Below, in pieces: positions 61,593-64,000 of a stretch of DNA of 64,000 nucleotides. The stretch is from Centrapalus pauciflorus. Its lineage: Eukaryota; Streptophyta; Magnoliopsida; Asterales; Asteraceae. The stretch is taken from positions 514,217-578,216 of the forward strand of contig JAANYP010004442.1 in NCBI GenBank assembly GCA_020465985.1, written 5' to 3'. Numbering within the stretch: position 1 is the first letter of the stretch; every line of letters starts with the position of its first letter. The notes under the pieces were generated by a model, which was given only the letters and a program-made list of their open reading frames with translations, ran no database searches and was not told the DNA's origin. A program made the translations under genes and the position numbers.

Positions 61593-62023
61593 GGTTCAAA
61601 TGAGTACCACTAGTTTTGCGGAGTATCGGAGGTACCTCGCTTAAAATCATTTTTTTTTAAAAAAATTTTCATAATCATGTTTAAATTAATAATACAAGAC
61701 TACTTGCAAAAAATCACACCTAAACACACACTAGAACTATGTGAAACGTGTGTGTTCACATAAAGTGTACTGTTGTGAACGTGTGTTCACAACTAAGCAT
61801 GTTCACATGAATTTTTTCACGTTCACATGACTTTTAAGATGATAGAAAGTGTAAATGTATTTAATTTTTTACGTATAGTCTTATATTATTTGTATCTAAA
61901 TGAATATGAAAAAAAATTTAAAAAAAAAACTTTTTTTCAGAGCAAGTTCACATCTGAAACCCGTGTGTTCACAGGTACTCACGGTACTCTGCATTTTTTA
62001 GGTACTCACACGAACCATATTCT

Positions 62024-62024
<1 letters not shown>
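61590..62024 (+). mobile_element. Second TA-array-flanked element type
   Basis: Begins TTGGGTTCAAATGAGTACC and ends GGTACTCACACGAACC, which are inverted relatives. Inside, GTTCACA motifs (GTGTGTTCACA, CATGTTCACATGA) repeat, in the way GATGCATCA does in copies 1-5, and AGTACC/GGTACT blocks repeat near both ends. No coding capacity. Confidence 0.72.

Positions 62025-62028
<4 letters not shown>

Positions 62029-62099
<71 letters not shown>
62029..62099. repeat. (TA)n array 3 of the 61-62 kb cluster
   Basis: About 35 TA units; right border of the second element type. Confidence 0.96.
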
Positions 62100-62101
<2 letters not shown>

Positions 62102-62300
62102 TTTTCTCACAATTTTACGTGTTTATTTTTCGTATAAAAATATCATATATGCAACACTACATATACATTCAATATTAAAAGAATTAAAATAATTTTCAAA
62201 ATTAGTTGTCAAACTTGTTGGACTAATCTTAATTTAGCGCGACCGGCCATGATATATTTTTCGAAAAAATATTACATGTTTATTTTTGTAAAAAAAAAAA
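62100..62300. other. Intergenic DNA
   Basis: AT-rich, poly-A run just before the next element; no gene. Confidence 0.4.
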
Positions 62301-63850
62301 GAGTTAATTACAAAAATGGTCCCTGTGGTTTGTTCTAAAATTTGGATTTGGTCCCTGAACTTTCAATTTTGCAGAAACGGTCCTTATTTTCATAGTTTGT
62401 TTGCAATTTTGGTCCCTCAACCTATTAACTTTTCTAATATGACCAAATTACCCTTATTTTGATGCAAACTATAGGGACCATTTCTACAATTAATTTTTTA
62501 ACTCTTCTTTATTCTTAATTAAATAAATTATTTTTTAGTGTTATTTAAATTTAATAAACTATAAAAAATAGAAAAGAATTATTTAAATATTTATGTTGGT
62601 TCATAAATGATTTAGATATTTTTAGTCTTAATTAATTTTAATTTACTATAATCAAAGTGTATACCAATCAAAATTTATAATCGAAAAAATCATTTATGTT
62701 TAGAAATTATTTTTAAATGCTTCATAAATAAGAACTTTTTTCTCTATAAATATTTATCCTGGTTCATACATTTATAATAAAAAATATTTATGTTGATCAA
62801 ACCACAAAGACCATTTATGTAATTGACTCTACTTTATTTTTAGTGTTAATTAACTTTAATAAAATTATAAAAAATTATTTATGAGCCAACAATTTAGTTA
62901 AAGTTAAAAATATTAAAGAACTTAAATAAATAAAAATTTAACGTTTAATTTGACCGAGTTAAAAAAAACTTGCAAATGGTCTAAGACAACTCAATTTTTT
63001 TTTTAACGTATCAATTATTTTATCATTTTAATTTTTAATTACACCAAAAACGATTTAAAATTTTAGTCCATATAACATCTTTGAGATTCATGATTAACAA
63101 CTTTAATAATCAAACTTTGGTTTGTCAGACCTTTACATAAAATTCGAGAAATATAAATAGGTTTTTAATCTTTTTTCGTCTTTCAATTTGACTTTTCATT
63201 TTAATCCGATTAAATCGACACCTTAAAATTTTAAACCATTTAGATTTATCACTTTACCATTATCACCTTGATTTGATACAAATGTTAACAGATTATAAAA
63301 TAAAATCTTTGGCCGATTTTATTTAAGAACAAAGTAAAATATATTTGACCAACAAACATATTTTTATTATAAATTTATGAACCAACATAAATAATTAAAG
63401 AGTCAAATATTTTTATAATATTTTATATACGAAACCTCTAGAAAATAGTTTCTAAACATAAATGATTTTTTCGATTATAAATTTTGATTGGTTTACACTT
63501 TGATTATAGTAAATTAAAACTAATTAAGACCAAAAATATCTAATCATTTATGAACCAACATAAATAATTAAAAACTCTTATTTTTTTATAGTTTATTAAA
63601 TTTAAGTAACACCAAAAAAAAAATTTATTTAATTAAGAATAAAAAAGAGTTAAAAAATTAATTATAGAATTGGTTCCTATAGTTTGCATCAAAATAAGGG
63701 TAATTTGGTCATATTAGAAAAGTTAATAGGTTGAGGGACCAAAATTGCAAACAAACTATGAAAACAAGGACCGTTTCTGCAAAATTGAAAGTTCAGGGAC
63801 CAAATCCAAAATTTAGAACAAACCACAGGGACCATTTTTGTAATTAACTC
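62301..63850. mobile_element. Long-inverted-repeat element of about 1.55 kb
   Basis: GAGTTAATTACAAAAATGG on the left and CCATTTTTGTAATTAACTC on the right begin inverted arms. Both arms contain GGTCCCTGTGGTTTG, GGTCCCTGAACTTTC, GGTCCCTCAACC and GACCAAATTACCCTTATTTT. Further inward both carry AATCATTTATG-, CGATTATAAATTTTG- and ATTATAGTAAATTAAA-type blocks, so most of the element is a foldback. No clear TSD and no coding frame; MULE-like by architecture only. Confidence 0.85.
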
Positions 63851-64000
63851 AATTATTTATTTTGTTTCACATTAAAATTAACTTTCCACGGTTTAATTTG
63901 TAGCATACACAATTTGACCATTTGGACAAGCAAAGACTTCTTTCTTACAACTCCTTCTAGAAATCTATTTAGACATTGAAGTTATCAACAAATGTTGCTT
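63851..64000. other. Intergenic DNA to the window end
   Basis: No feature recognised. Confidence 0.4.

Overview
The window is plant nuclear DNA: AT-rich, with GT-AG spliced multi-exon genes, plant-specific families (cellulose synthase, egg-cell EC1, ankyrin-PGG, UPF0496, ROH1/DUF793) and many short non-autonomous transposons. A dicot is most likely; an asterid such as Asteraceae is only a guess. I found no tRNA, rRNA, CRISPR array, bacterial operon or intact LTR retrotransposon.

Six protein-coding genes are supported. (1) Before 248 to 6907 (+): the 3' part of a very large nuclear-looking repeat protein that I do not recognise. It has a basic N-terminal half with recurring TRS motifs and an acidic C-terminal half, and the reconstructed exons encode 1950 residues. 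(2) 10447-16072 (-): a complete 14-exon cellulose synthase catalytic subunit of the CESA6-like primary-wall clade, 1096 aa, with every catalytic motif intact. (3) 30844-31248 (+): an intronless EC1-like egg-cell secreted cysteine-rich protein. (4) 34704-39012 (+): an ankyrin-repeat protein with an N-terminal Gag-like (DUF4219) exon and a C-terminal four-helix PGG membrane domain. (5) 39555-40772 (-): a two-exon UPF0496/DUF677 membrane protein, convergent with gene 4. (6) 45644-46807 (-): a single-exon ROH1/BYPASS-like (DUF793) protein. The genes look functionally unrelated, as is normal for a plant chromosome.

The rest is transposon-rich intergenic DNA: 6.9-10.4, 16.7-30.8, 40.8-45.6 and 47.1-64 kb. 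Several insertions can be delimited to the base by their target-site duplications: hAT-type elements (9084-9751, 8-bp TSD; 48983-49658, 8-bp TSD with one mismatch), MULE-type palindromic elements (26774-28105 and 41157-41672, 9-bp TSDs), a CACTA MITE in an intron of the ankyrin gene (36971-37479, 3-bp TSD), and a PIF/Harbinger-like MITE inserted into an older copy of itself (28137-28889, TSDs TTA and TAA). Several small Helitrons share a TCTATACTATT start and a hairpin-CTAG end.

The most distinctive structures are short elements of about 250 bp whose two ends abut (TA)n microsatellites. Three lie in one cluster (18351-19258, alternating with TA arrays), one at 55959-56206, and a diverged copy at 61242-61498. 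The last is followed by a second element type (61590-62024) that shares the GGGTTCAA terminus and the TA-array flanks. They carry sub-terminal inverted repeats and many copies of the palindrome GATGCATC. They look like a microsatellite-targeting transposon group comparable to rice Micron elements and are the best candidate here for something poorly described.
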